Part shown: one piece after another, positions 14,736 to 22,780 of the stretch
Layout of the letters: each line of letters begins with the position of its first letter
Numbering within the stretch: the stretch's first letter is position 1
Origin: JBCCFW01 sp039029535
Lineage (GTDB): Bacteria > Acidobacteriota > JBCCFW01
Assembly: GCA_039029535.1 (NCBI GenBank)
Contig: JBCCFW010000044.1
Span: 1-45,536, forward strand
Direction of reading: 5' to 3'
DNA: 45,536 nt
Notes under the pieces: generated by a model
What the model was told of the DNA's origin: nothing
The model's database searches: none
What the model saw: the letters and a program-made list of their open reading frames with translations, nothing else
Position numbers and translations under genes: made by a program

Positions 14736-16835
14736 TCAAGCCTCGCTGCCGCCGCCGACCTGCTCGACGCTGAGATGACCTCGCCGCGGGTGTACGGCGC
14801 GGATGCGGACCTGGAGCTGCTGCCCGGGAGCGTGGTCGGGTCGGGTCGGGACCGCGCTGCGATGGGCCCAGCGCGCCAGCTCGATGACCGTGCGTCGCGA
14901 CTCGACGCGGAGCACGACGGCCTCCTCGAGCTCACCGATGCGTCGCGCCGCGTCCTGGAGGATCCAGTAGACGTCGACCTCGTTCTCGACGCCGCGCGCT
15001 CGCCGGCCGGCTTCTTCGGTCGAGACCGCCAGCGCCTGGACCTCGCTGCGGTCGTGCGGCTGGGGCTGGCCCTGGAGAGCGGCCTTGAGGTTCCGGTGGA
15101 CGACCAGGTCCTGGTAGCGCCGCAGCGGCGAGGTCGCCTGGAGGTAGGCGTTGACCCCGAGCCCCGCGTGCGGACGGGCCTCGATCAGGACCTCGGTGCG
15201 CTGAAGACAACGACGGAAGGCGTTGACCGACACCGGCTCGTAGCAGTCGGTCGGTGGCGGTGGCTGGTCGGTGTTGGCCGGTTGCTGCGAGCGGTAGATC
15301 GCGGCGACACCGCGGCTGCTGCAGGTCTCGGCCACCAGCCGGTTGGCGAGGATCATCATCTCGGACACGAGGTGACGGGCCGGACGACCCGGGTCGACCA
15401 GCCGGACCTCGAAGTCGTCGTTCTCCTCGTCGAGGTGGATGGCGAGCTCGGGAGTGCGGATGGGCGTCGCACCGGCGGCGAGCCTCTCCTGCTCGAGGAC
15501 CTTGGCCAGCGGCGCGAGGTCGCGGATCCAGTCCGGGCTGCCCCGTCCCTCCAAGGCCGCCTCGCAGTCCTCGTAGGTGAGGCGACGACGCGAGCGGATC
15601 CAGGACGCGTGGACCCGAAAGCCCTCGAGCTCGTGGCTGCCGGTGAAGTCGACCATCACCGACAGCGCTGGACGATCGACCTCGGGCTCGAGGCTCGCGA
15701 GGTCCTGCCCGATGCGCGCCGGCAACATCGGCACGATGCGCTCGGGCAGGTAATGGGTGGTGGAGCGCTGGCGCGCCTCGTCGTCGAGGGCGGTGCCCGG
15801 GCGCACGAAGTGGGCGGCGTCGGCGACGTGGATCCCGAGACGCCAGCCGTTGCCTCGTCGCTGCAGCGACAGGCCGTCGTCGATCTCGATGGTGCTCGCG
15901 TCGTCGATCGTGACGATCTCGAGGTCGCGCAGGTCGACGCGCTCTCCGGGATCGAGGGCGGTGGGATCGAGACGCTCGGTCTCCTCGAGCACCTCGGTCG
16001 GGAACTCGAGTCGGATCCCGGCCCGGAGCAACGAGAGGTTCTCGTGACGCGAGTACACGCCGAGGTCGACCAGCAGCACGAGGGCGCGCTCCCCGGAGAG
16101 GGACCCCGCGCTCTCGTCGAGGATCGCCGCGGCGAGGGCTCCGGCGGGTCGCCGCTGCTTGCTGCGCTCGCCGTGCAGGGCGACGTCGCGCAGGACGGTC
16201 AGGAAGCTCTCGTCACCGTCGGCCCAGGGCTGATCGTCTCCGTCGAGCCGGGCGCGGCAGGTGGCCACGAACTCGGTCCGCCGACGCTCGAGGGCCTCCT
16301 CCTCCCGCTGCTGCTCTTCGAGACGGGCGACCTCCTCGGACGCACGCGCCACGAAGCCCTTGCCGTCGAAGCGGAAGTACGGGTTCTTCGGGGTGAGGGA
16401 GCGAGTCAGCGCCGAGCAGTCGGCCGCGCTGACCGCGCCGAAGTGCTCGCCGGCCAGCGCGCGGAGGTCGAAGCGCCGGCCGGTGCCGAGCCGCTCGCTC
16501 GCCAGGCGGTGGAGGTCCGGCAGCGACAGCGTCTTCGCCCGCTCTTCGGCGTCGCGCTCCCAGGCGCGGAGGCCGTTGAGACGCGCCGTGAGGAGCTCGG
16601 CCTCGTCGCTGCCCTCGGCGGCCAGCTCGTGCTCGAGATCGAGGATGACCCGCGACGCCGGCACGTGGACCCGACGGCCGTCGGGTGTCAGGAGCTCGAG
16701 GCGCTTGCCGGAGTCGTCGAGGATCAGCGCGGTCCGAACGGCGCTGTCCTCGCGGATCTCCACGAGGGAACGGGTGGGAGACAAGGGTGGGTGCCGGGAC
16801 GTGCCGATCGACGGGAGGTCGGGGGGCGCGGTCAC
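14736..16835 (-). CDS. RNase II/R-family 3'-5' exoribonuclease
   Basis: A protein of about 699 aa that should degrade RNA 3' to 5' with release of nucleoside monophosphates. The RNB domain is clear: IDDASTIEIDDGLSL at about residues 310-324 provides the catalytic aspartates, with LGIHVADAAHFV just after and SPLRRYQDLVVHR near residue 590. The N-terminal 250 residues are helical and unlike the cold-shock domains of E. coli RNase R, closer to the cyanobacterial/chloroplast Zam type. A short S1-like end is possible. The start is uncertain: GTG 16835 keeps clear of the upstream gene, which ends at 16871, while GTG 16763 is also possible and neither has a strong RBS. It is probably co-transcribed with the small gene upstream. 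Confidence 0.88.
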   Translation of the reverse strand: MTAPPDLPSIGTSRHPPLSPTRSLVEIREDSAVRTALILDDSGKRLELLTPDGRRVHVPASRVILDLEHELAAEGSDEAELLTARLNGLRAWERDAEERAKTLSLPDLHRLASERLGTGRRFDLRALAGEHFGAVSAADCSALTRSLTPKNPYFRFDGKGFVARASEEVARLEEQQREEEALERRRTEFVATCRARLDGDDQPWADGDESFLTVLRDVALHGERSKQRRPAGALAAAILDESAGSLSGERALVLLVDLGVYSRHENLSLLRAGIRLEFPTEVLEETERLDPTALDPGERVDLRDLEIVTIDDASTIEIDDGLSLQRRGNGWRLGIHVADAAHFVRPGTALDDEARQRSTTHYLPERIVPMLPARIGQDLASLEPEVDRPALSVMVDFTGSHELEGFRVHASWIRSRRRLTYEDCEAALEGRGSPDWIRDLAPLAKVLEQERLAAGATPIRTPELAIHLDEENDDFEVRLVDPGRPARHLVSEMMILANRLVAETCSSRGVAAIYRSQQPANTDQPPPPTDCYEPVSVNAFRRCLQRTEVLIEARPHAGLGVNAYLQATSPLRRYQDLVVHRNLKAALQGQPQPHDRSEVQALAVSTEEAGRRARGVENEVDVYWILQDAARRIGELEEAVVLRVESRRTVIELARWAHRSAVPTRPDHAPGQQLQVRIRAVHPRRGHLSVEQVGGGSEA

Positions 16836-16870
16836 CGATGATAGCCGCCGTCGTCCCAGAGAGCGTCGGC

Positions 16871-17185
16871 TCAGGTCAGCTTCCGATTCTTGCGGTACTG
16901 GTTCCAGATCTCCAGCCAACCCGCATGGTCCCCGAAAATCGTGGGCTCGTCCCGGCGGTGGACGTCGTGGTGATGCTGGCCGAGCCACTCGTAGAAGAGC
17001 TCCTTGAGACGCCGGTGTTCCCGGTCGTCGGGCATCTCGAGGGTCGCCCAGAAGTCCTCGAAGGAGAGGTGGTCGTCCGGGAGGCTGGCCCGCTCGAAGT
17101 CGATGGGGATCGAGCGGGTCCCGGGAGGAAGCTCGAGGAGAGCCTCGGGCTCGGGAAGGCTGTCTGGGCGGTCGTCGTCACTCAT
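16871..17185 (-). CDS. small acidic protein of unknown function
   Basis: A 104-aa soluble protein with no signal or membrane segment. It is Asp/Glu/Pro-rich at the start. The core has aromatic and His-rich helices (SFEDFWATLEMPDD, then FYEWLGQHHHDVHRRDEP) and a basic end (QYRKNRKLT). ATG 17185 is chosen because GGAG lies about 11 nt upstream; a longer frame to 17245 lacks this. It ends 35 nt before the RNase gene on the same strand and is divergent from the poly(A) polymerase gene, so a role around RNA turnover is suggested by context only. I do not recognise the family. Confidence 0.65.
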   Translation of the reverse strand: MSDDDRPDSLPEPEALLELPPGTRSIPIDFERASLPDDHLSFEDFWATLEMPDDREHRRLKELFYEWLGQHHHDVHRRDEPTIFGDHAGWLEIWNQYRKNRKLT

Positions 17186-17284
17186 GACCCGTCTCCGGGA
17201 GCGGTCCGGTGCGCAGGATGCCGGCTCGTGGTCCAGCCCGGACACCCATGAATTGTACGGGCCAGGCGCAGCCGGAGCCGATTC

Positions 17285-17291
17285 TGATAAT
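17285..17291 (+). promoter_or_regulatory. possible -10 element before pcnB
   Basis: TGATAAT is a near-consensus -10 hexamer with TG-like extension in an otherwise GC-rich gap between divergent genes. A start about 7 nt downstream would give a leader of roughly 37 nt to ATG 17335. No matching -35 was found at 16-18 nt: TTGTAC at 17254-17259 is too far. This is weak evidence. Confidence 0.3.
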
Positions 17292-17334
17292 GTCCGCGAT
17301 CCGCAGCCTCCGGCGGCCGGAGGCCAGGAATCTC

Positions 17335-18606
17335 ATGCCCGTCATCATCCCGCGCAGCGGTCATCCCATCTCCCGCCGGATGATCGATCCCAGCGCCCTG
17401 AAGGTCCTCTATCGGCTGTATCGAGCCGGCCACGTGGCGTACCTGGTGGGTGGCGGTGTCCGCGACCTGCTACTCGGCCTGTCGCCCAAGGACTTCGACG
17501 TCGCCACCGACGCGCACCCAGCGCGGATCCGGAAGCTGTTCCGGAACTGCGTCCTCATCGGCCGCCGCTTCCGCCTCGCGCACGTCCGCTTCGGGTCCAC
17601 CATCATCGAGACGTCGACCTTCCGTCGGGCGCCCGACCCGGAGGCGGAAGGGGAGGAGGGTGACGACCTCCTGATCCGCCGGGACAACACCTTCGGGACC
17701 CCCGAAGACGACGCGCGCCGACGCGACTTCACCGTCAACGCGCTCTTCTACGACATCGGCACCTACTCGATCATCGACCACGTGGGTGGGATGGCCGACG
17801 TGGAGGACGGCTGCATCCGCTCCATCGGCGATCCGGAGGTCCGCTATCAGGAAGACCCCGTGCGGATGCTCCGCGCGGTGAAGTTCGCGGCCCGTCTCGA
17901 CTTCGAGATCGTCGAGGAGGACCTCGCGGCCCTGAAGCGACGGGTCGACGACATCTCCCTCGCCTCGACGCCCCGCCTGCTCGAGGAGACCTACAAGTTC
18001 CTCCGCGGAAGCGCCGCCGCGCCTTCGTTCCACATGCTGCACGAGACGGGCTTGCTCGATCGCCTGCTTCCCGAGATCACCGGCCACCTCGAGCGCTCCG
18101 GCGCCACCGACGATCCCGAGAACGAGGCGTTCTACCAGTACCTGTTCGCCCTCGACGAGGAGATCGGCGCCGGTCGCACCGAGGGGAGCAACTCGTTGCT
18201 CCTGGCCACGCTGCTCCTGGCGCCGATCAACCAGGCGCTCGTCGAGCAGGGCGGTGACGACGCGAGCTGCTGGACCTGTCCGGCCGACGAGGTCGAGGAC
18301 GCCTTCGAAGAGGTCGCGCGTCCGTTGTTCCGCCGCTTCGGCGTGGCGCGCAAGGACGTCGACCGGCTGCGGGGGATCCTCCTGGCGCAGCGTCGTCTCC
18401 TGAGTCGGAGCCGCAACCGATCGGGTCTCGAGCGGAGCTCGTGGCTACCGGATGCCGTCACGGTGCTCGGGCTGCAGAGCCGACTGGAGCCCGACCTCGA
18501 GGACCGTCACGCCGCCTGGCAGGAGCGGCTCGAGGAGATCGGCCCGATCGAGCCGGAGCGTCGCGAACGCCGTCGTCGCCGATCGCGACCGCGTCGTCGT
18601 CACTAG
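17335..18606 (+). CDS. pcnB: PcnB-type poly(A) polymerase
   Basis: A 423-aa nucleotidyltransferase of the class II polA/CCA family. The signature GGGVRDLLLG is at residues 39-48 and the catalytic DxD in PKDFDVAT at 51-58. IGRRFRLAHVRFG from residue 75 is the signature I associate with PcnB rather than CCA-adding enzymes. The neck motif RYQEDPVRMLRAVKFAARL follows near 180. The tail is Arg-rich (RRERRRRRSRPRRR), as in E. coli PcnB, probably for RNA contact. ATG 17335 has AGGA about 6 nt upstream; earlier ATG codons at 17290 and 17209 are less well supported. It should add A-tails that speed 3' decay, and it lies head-to-head with an RNase II/R-family gene. Confidence 0.9.
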   Translation: MPVIIPRSGHPISRRMIDPSALKVLYRLYRAGHVAYLVGGGVRDLLLGLSPKDFDVATDAHPARIRKLFRNCVLIGRRFRLAHVRFGSTIIETSTFRRAPDPEAEGEEGDDLLIRRDNTFGTPEDDARRRDFTVNALFYDIGTYSIIDHVGGMADVEDGCIRSIGDPEVRYQEDPVRMLRAVKFAARLDFEIVEEDLAALKRRVDDISLASTPRLLEETYKFLRGSAAAPSFHMLHETGLLDRLLPEITGHLERSGATDDPENEAFYQYLFALDEEIGAGRTEGSNSLLLATLLLAPINQALVEQGGDDASCWTCPADEVEDAFEEVARPLFRRFGVARKDVDRLRGILLAQRRLLSRSRNRSGLERSSWLPDAVTVLGLQSRLEPDLEDRHAAWQERLEEIGPIEPERRERRRRRSRPRRRH

Positions 18607-18624
18607 CCCGGATGGCGTCGGGCG

Positions 18625-20538
18625 TCAGTCGCTCGCCGACAGCTTCGCCAGGGCCATGAGCGGGAAGTAGAGCGGGTAGCCGTGGTAGCGCAGGTACAGC
18701 ACGCGGGGAAAGCCGGTGCCGGTGTACTCGGCCTCGTCCCAGCCCCCGTCCTCGCGCTGATGTCGGACCAGCCACTCGGCGCCCCGTCGCACGGCCTCGG
18801 AGTCGGCGCGACCGGCAGCCATGAGACCGAGCAGGGCCCAGGCGGTCTGCGAGGCGGTCGTCACGCCGGTCGCCTGGAGCGACTCGTCCGCGTAGGTATC
18901 GGGGGTCTCCGCCCAGCCACCGTCGTCGTGCTGCACCGACTCGAGCCAATCGGCGGCGCGGGCGACCATGGGGTCGGTGCCGTCGAGGCCGGCGGCACCC
19001 AGGCCTTCGAGAGCCGACCAGGTGCCGTAGAGGTAGTTGATGCCCCAGCGGCCCCAGAAGCTGCCGTCGTCCTTCTGCTCGTCACGCAGGAAGCCGATCG
19101 CACGCTCGACCGCGGCGGGATCGGGTCGCCCCGTGAGGTGGTAGGCACCCAGCATCCGACCGGTGAGATCGACGGTGGGGGGATCGAGCAGGGCGCCGTG
19201 GTCGGCGAAGGGCACGTGATCGAGGACGTGCTGGGTGTTGTTGCGGTCGTAGGCACCCCAGCCGCCGTTGGTCGACTGCATGACCGAGATCCACCGCAGC
19301 GCGCCGTCGACCGCTTCGCCGGCCTGCTCGGGATGACTGCCCGGCACCCGGGTCAACGCGATGCTCACCACCGCGGTGTCGTCGACGTCGGGGTAGAAGT
19401 CGTTCTCGTACTGGAACGCCCAGGCCGAGGGGGCGACTTCTGCCGAGGCCTTGCCGACCCAGTCGCCCGGTCGGGTCGTGCGACGTGCGAGCAGCCAGTC
19501 AGCGGCGCGGACGAGGCGTGGGTCGTCGGCGGCCACGCCGGCTTCCTCGAGGGCGAGCAGGCTCAAGCCGGTGTCCCAGACGGGGGAGAGGCAGGGCTGG
19601 ATCCAGGCCTCGTCACCGTCCTCGACGATGAGCCCGTCGAGCCGACTCCAAGCTTCGACGAGGTCGCGATCGTCGTGGTCGTGCCCGAGATTCCAGAGGG
19701 CGAGCACGACGTTCATCATCGACGGGATGATCCCGCCGATTCCATCGCTGTGCGGTAGCCGCTCGCGTGTCCAGCGCTCGGCGGCGGCCACGGCTCGCGC
19801 CCGCCAGGCCGCGGGCAGCCGTTTCTCGATCCGCTTGGCGAAGCGATCGCCGAGGTAGAAGAAGCGTGTCCACGAGAAGAGCCGCTCGCCCCGCGTCAGG
19901 GTCTCGCGCACGCGACCCTCCGGGGAGCGGAAGAGCTCGGCGACCCCGTGCGCTTCGTCGATGCAGCCCTTGCGATCGATCGTGTAGGCGATCGACAGCG
20001 GCACCATGATCACGCGGCACCAGTACGAGATGCTCAGCAGATTGAACGGCGACCAGCGGGGCACCATCGCCATCTCGGGCGGGATGATCGGACAGGTGTC
20101 CCAGGACATCTGCCCGATGAGGGCCAGCCAGATCTTGGTGAAGACCGCCGCCGACTCGACCCCGCCACCGGCGAGGATCAGACGACGCATCTGCTGCAGC
20201 TCGGTGGCCTCCGCGGGGACCCCGGCTGCCTTGAAGGCCGCGTAGGCCTTGATGGTGGTCTCCTGGGAGTACCCACCCGACTCGTGCAGGACGTAAGAGC
20301 CATCGGGCCGTCGCACTCGCCGGAGGTAGGAGAGCATCGCCGCCTCCCGCTCGGGCACGACGCGTCCCACGTGACGACTGAGCAGCATGTACTCGGCCGT
20401 GATCGACGCGTCGGTCTCCAGGGGAAAGCGCCAGTGCCCGTCCTCGCGCTGCCGTGAGAGGAGATGATCCGCTGCGCGCGCGACGGTGTCGGCGAGGCGT
20501 GTCCGGAAGCTGGCAGGGGAGGTCACGGCCGTGCTCAT
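18625..20538 (-). CDS. shc: squalene-hopene cyclase
   Basis: A 637-aa triterpene cyclase that turns squalene into hopene/hopanol at the inner membrane. The catalytic DXDD motif is DVDD at 384-387 (FYPDVDDTAVV). Several QW repeats are present (QREDGHWRFP, QSTNGGWGAYD, QKDDGSFWGRWG, QHDDGGWAETP, QREDGGWDEAEY), and the end GYPLYFPLMAL is typical of SHC. Length matches the family. Its ATG overlaps the stop of the PhnD-like gene upstream (20535-20538), so the two are translationally coupled. An HpnN-like exporter gene lies 2.2 kb away, completing a small hopanoid locus without hpnCDE squalene-synthesis genes. Confidence 0.96.
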   Translation of the reverse strand: MSTAVTSPASFRTRLADTVARAADHLLSRQREDGHWRFPLETDASITAEYMLLSRHVGRVVPEREAAMLSYLRRVRRPDGSYVLHESGGYSQETTIKAYAAFKAAGVPAEATELQQMRRLILAGGGVESAAVFTKIWLALIGQMSWDTCPIIPPEMAMVPRWSPFNLLSISYWCRVIMVPLSIAYTIDRKGCIDEAHGVAELFRSPEGRVRETLTRGERLFSWTRFFYLGDRFAKRIEKRLPAAWRARAVAAAERWTRERLPHSDGIGGIIPSMMNVVLALWNLGHDHDDRDLVEAWSRLDGLIVEDGDEAWIQPCLSPVWDTGLSLLALEEAGVAADDPRLVRAADWLLARRTTRPGDWVGKASAEVAPSAWAFQYENDFYPDVDDTAVVSIALTRVPGSHPEQAGEAVDGALRWISVMQSTNGGWGAYDRNNTQHVLDHVPFADHGALLDPPTVDLTGRMLGAYHLTGRPDPAAVERAIGFLRDEQKDDGSFWGRWGINYLYGTWSALEGLGAAGLDGTDPMVARAADWLESVQHDDGGWAETPDTYADESLQATGVTTASQTAWALLGLMAAGRADSEAVRRGAEWLVRHQREDGGWDEAEYTGTGFPRVLYLRYHGYPLYFPLMALAKLSASD

Positions 20539-21347
20539 CGAGAGGGCTCCTCGGTGACGGGCACGAAGCCCACCAGGTTCATCCGCTTCAGGACGCGGCG
20601 ACCCGCTTCGGTCTCGCCCATGGTGATGAGCGCTCGCGAGAAGTCCTCCGCCAGCGGGTGCTCACCGAAGCTCACCCAGGGGGACTCCGGCGTGGTCGGG
20701 CTCTCGTGAAGGAGAGTCAGGCCATCGGTCTTGTCGAGACGCACGAGCCGCTGCCAGTCGGCGTCGCGCAGGATGACGACGTCGGCCTGACCGCGTCGCA
20801 GCCGACGCAGGGCGCTCAGCACTCGCGACTCGACCAGGAGCTCGGCCTCGCTCAGGCCGGTGAAGCCCGACAGCACGCGCTCTTCCAGGAAGCCGAGCTC
20901 GCCACAGGCTCGACCTGCCAGACGCAGCCCCGCGAGATTCCGGGCGGCCACGGCGTCACCGGCCGACGAGTCGGCGAGGCCGACCAGGTGATGCACCGCG
21001 CGCGCCGGTGGCGGCAGCTCGGGACGGGCGAGGATCTCGAGCTTCAGCTCGTCGCCGTGGGCGTCGAGAAAGCCGGTCGAGACCAGCCCGAAGGCGGGAC
21101 GATCACCCGCCACGGAGGCCAGCGCGTCGGCCACGGAGACGTGGTAGCGTCCCTGCAAGTCGGGGGCGGCTGCCGTCTCCGGCCAGGCGCCCTTCAGCGC
21201 CGTGGCGAGGTCGTCCAGGAAGCCCCGGGCGCTGCGTGCATCGCCTCGTCCGTGCGGCTGCACGATGAGGAAGCCGACGGAGGTCTCGGGCGTGACGACG
21301 GGAGGCGCGGTGCCGAGAAGCGTGAGGGCGAGCGAGACGACGAACAC
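20535..21347 (-). CDS. PhnD-like periplasmic substrate-binding protein
   Basis: A protein of about 270 aa with the phosphate/phosphonate ABC-transporter binding-protein fold (PhnD/PF12974 type). It has an N-terminal hydrophobic export signal (VFVVSLALTLLG) and strand-helix patterns such as GFLIVQPHGRGDA, AFGLVSTGFLD, ADVVILRDADW and VSFGEHPLAEDFSRALITM. GTG 21347 is the best start given the divergent gene at 21387, but it leaves a signal peptide without its basic n-region, so the true start may lie slightly upstream. The stop overlaps the SHC start by 4 nt. No permease or ATPase is nearby. Coupling to a cyclase suggests a role in lipid or hopanoid supply or sensing, which is inference. Confidence 0.68.
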   Translation of the reverse strand: MFVVSLALTLLGTAPPVVTPETSVGFLIVQPHGRGDARSARGFLDDLATALKGAWPETAAAPDLQGRYHVSVADALASVAGDRPAFGLVSTGFLDAHGDELKLEILARPELPPPARAVHHLVGLADSSAGDAVAARNLAGLRLAGRACGELGFLEERVLSGFTGLSEAELLVESRVLSALRRLRRGQADVVILRDADWQRLVRLDKTDGLTLLHESPTTPESPWVSFGEHPLAEDFSRALITMGETEAGRRVLKRMNLVGFVPVTEEPSR

Positions 21348-21386
21348 GCCTGAGCGTACCCGGCCGGGCCGGAAAGGACGAGCGCG

Positions 21387-22049
21387 TTGAGCGAGGAGCA
21401 GGCCACCCAAGCAAGCGGCGGAGGCGGACGACGTCTGGCCGGAGCCCTCGGGCTCGCTGGCGTGATCCTCGTCGTCGGTGCGCTGCCATCGGTGCTCTCG
21501 CGGTGGCGCGAGGCGCAGAAGGAGGCGTCGACCGAGGCGCCGCATCGCGTCGTGCGGAGCTCGGCACCGCGTCAGGTCACGTCCCCGGATCGACCGCTCC
21601 GTGAGCCCACCGGAGAGCTCGCCGCGGGACAGCGCTGGCCGTCGACCTCGCTCACCGATCTCACCGGCCGCATGCGCTCGCTGTCGGAGTGGCGGGGCAA
21701 GGTCGTCGTCCTCAACATCTGGGCGACCTGGTGTCCACCGTGCATCAAGGAGATGCCATCGCTCCAGCGTCTCCACGAGGCGACGGGTGAGGACATCCAG
21801 GTCATCGGCATCTCCGTCGACGACGAGCTACCGCGCGCTCGCGAGCTCGCCGAGAACCTGAATCTCGGCTTCCCCGTGCTGCTCGACCCCGGTGGGGACC
21901 GCGCCGCCGCCTGGGGCACCGTGAAGTTCCCCGAGACCTGGATCCTCGGACCCGACGGCACCGTGCTCGACCGCGTCATCGGTGAGCGAGCCTGGGACGA
22001 TCCGCGTCTCCTTGCCGAGTTGCGGAAGCACGTGCGGAGCGCTGGCTAG
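21387..22049 (+). CDS. TlpA/ResA-like membrane-anchored thioredoxin
   Basis: A 220-aa protein with one N-terminal membrane anchor (residues 17-37) and a TlpA-type thioredoxin domain. The redox motif is WCPPC at 115-119 (NIWATWCPPCIKEMPSL) and the cis-proline loop is KFPETW at 180-185. It likely reduces periplasmic disulfides, for example in cytochrome c maturation or for a partner enzyme. The start is a TTG at 21387 with AGGA about 9 nt upstream. It is divergent from the PhnD-like gene with only about 40 nt between the starts. A membrane-protein gene follows 35 nt downstream in the same direction, so the two are probably an operon. Confidence 0.88.
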   Translation: MSEEQATQASGGGGRRLAGALGLAGVILVVGALPSVLSRWREAQKEASTEAPHRVVRSSAPRQVTSPDRPLREPTGELAAGQRWPSTSLTDLTGRMRSLSEWRGKVVVLNIWATWCPPCIKEMPSLQRLHEATGEDIQVIGISVDDELPRARELAENLNLGFPVLLDPGGDRAAAWGTVKFPETWILGPDGTVLDRVIGERAWDDPRLLAELRKHVRSAG

Positions 22050-22084
22050 TCAGCAATCCGTGGGCCATCGCCAAGTCCTCGACG

Positions 22085-22780
22085 ATGAGTGAGTCCAACG
22101 AGTGCTTGCCCGGTCCCGAGCAGGAGGTGGTGGAGGATCTTCGCCGGCTCCTGCCTTGGTCGGTCCTCGTGGCCGTTCCGAGCTTCCTCGTCTTCCCGCT
22201 GGCACGGAGCGACTTCGCACCGCAGTCGTTCGGCTTGATCGCCATGAGCGCTCTCGCTCTCGGTGCGCTCGGCGTGCACTCGATCCTGGGCGACCGTCAT
22301 GCCCCCGGGGACGAGTCGACCGGATCGGCGGCCGGGCGACGCGAGTTCCGGCTCGGGATGGCGTGCTGGGTCGTGACGGTGGTCGGAGGGCTGCTCGGCA
22401 TGCAGTCCTTCCTCGGTGAGATGAGGGGGCTGGGGGACTTGCTAGCCGTCCTGGCGTTCGTCGGTGCGATGCTCCTCACCGCTCCGGCCGTGACGCTCGG
22501 TCAGGTCGTGGCGACCTACCGCCCTCGCTGGTGGGAGGCGTTCGGACTGACCGCGGTCCTGCTGGTCGTGAGCCTGCTGGTTCTCTTCAGTCCCTGGTTC
22601 CTGATCGAGACCGTGCGCCGGCGGCCCCTGTCGTTGCTTCCGGACCTACTCACCGGCCTCCAGCTCAGCCTGCTCGTCGTCGCGCCCGCGCTGGCCCTCG
22701 TTCGTCTGAAGTCCTTGCTGGAGCATCGCCTGGCCCCCTCACCGCCGTCGATCGCCCAGCAGGCCGAGGACGGCCGGTAG
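22085..22780 (+). CDS. multi-pass membrane protein of unknown function
   Basis: A 231-aa protein with about six hydrophobic helices (around residues 25-42, 49-66, 94-113, 119-142, 153-178 and 188-210). Its N-terminus is acidic and cytoplasmic, and its C-terminus is polar. No conserved polar motif stands out. It follows the TlpA-like gene and overlaps the 3' end of the convergent RND gene by 42 nt. A partner role for the thioredoxin, such as electron transfer or assembly, is possible from position only. No family was recognised. Confidence 0.7.
   Translation: MSESNECLPGPEQEVVEDLRRLLPWSVLVAVPSFLVFPLARSDFAPQSFGLIAMSALALGALGVHSILGDRHAPGDESTGSAAGRREFRLGMACWVVTVVGGLLGMQSFLGEMRGLGDLLAVLAFVGAMLLTAPAVTLGQVVATYRPRWWEAFGLTAVLLVVSLLVLFSPWFLIETVRRRPLSLLPDLLTGLQLSLLVVAPALALVRLKSLLEHRLAPSPPSIAQQAEDGR

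Noticed and set aside
14610..16841. A 743-aa plus-strand open frame
   Set aside because: It lies fully antisense to the RNase II/R gene, whose catalytic motifs are clear; this is a codon-bias shadow.
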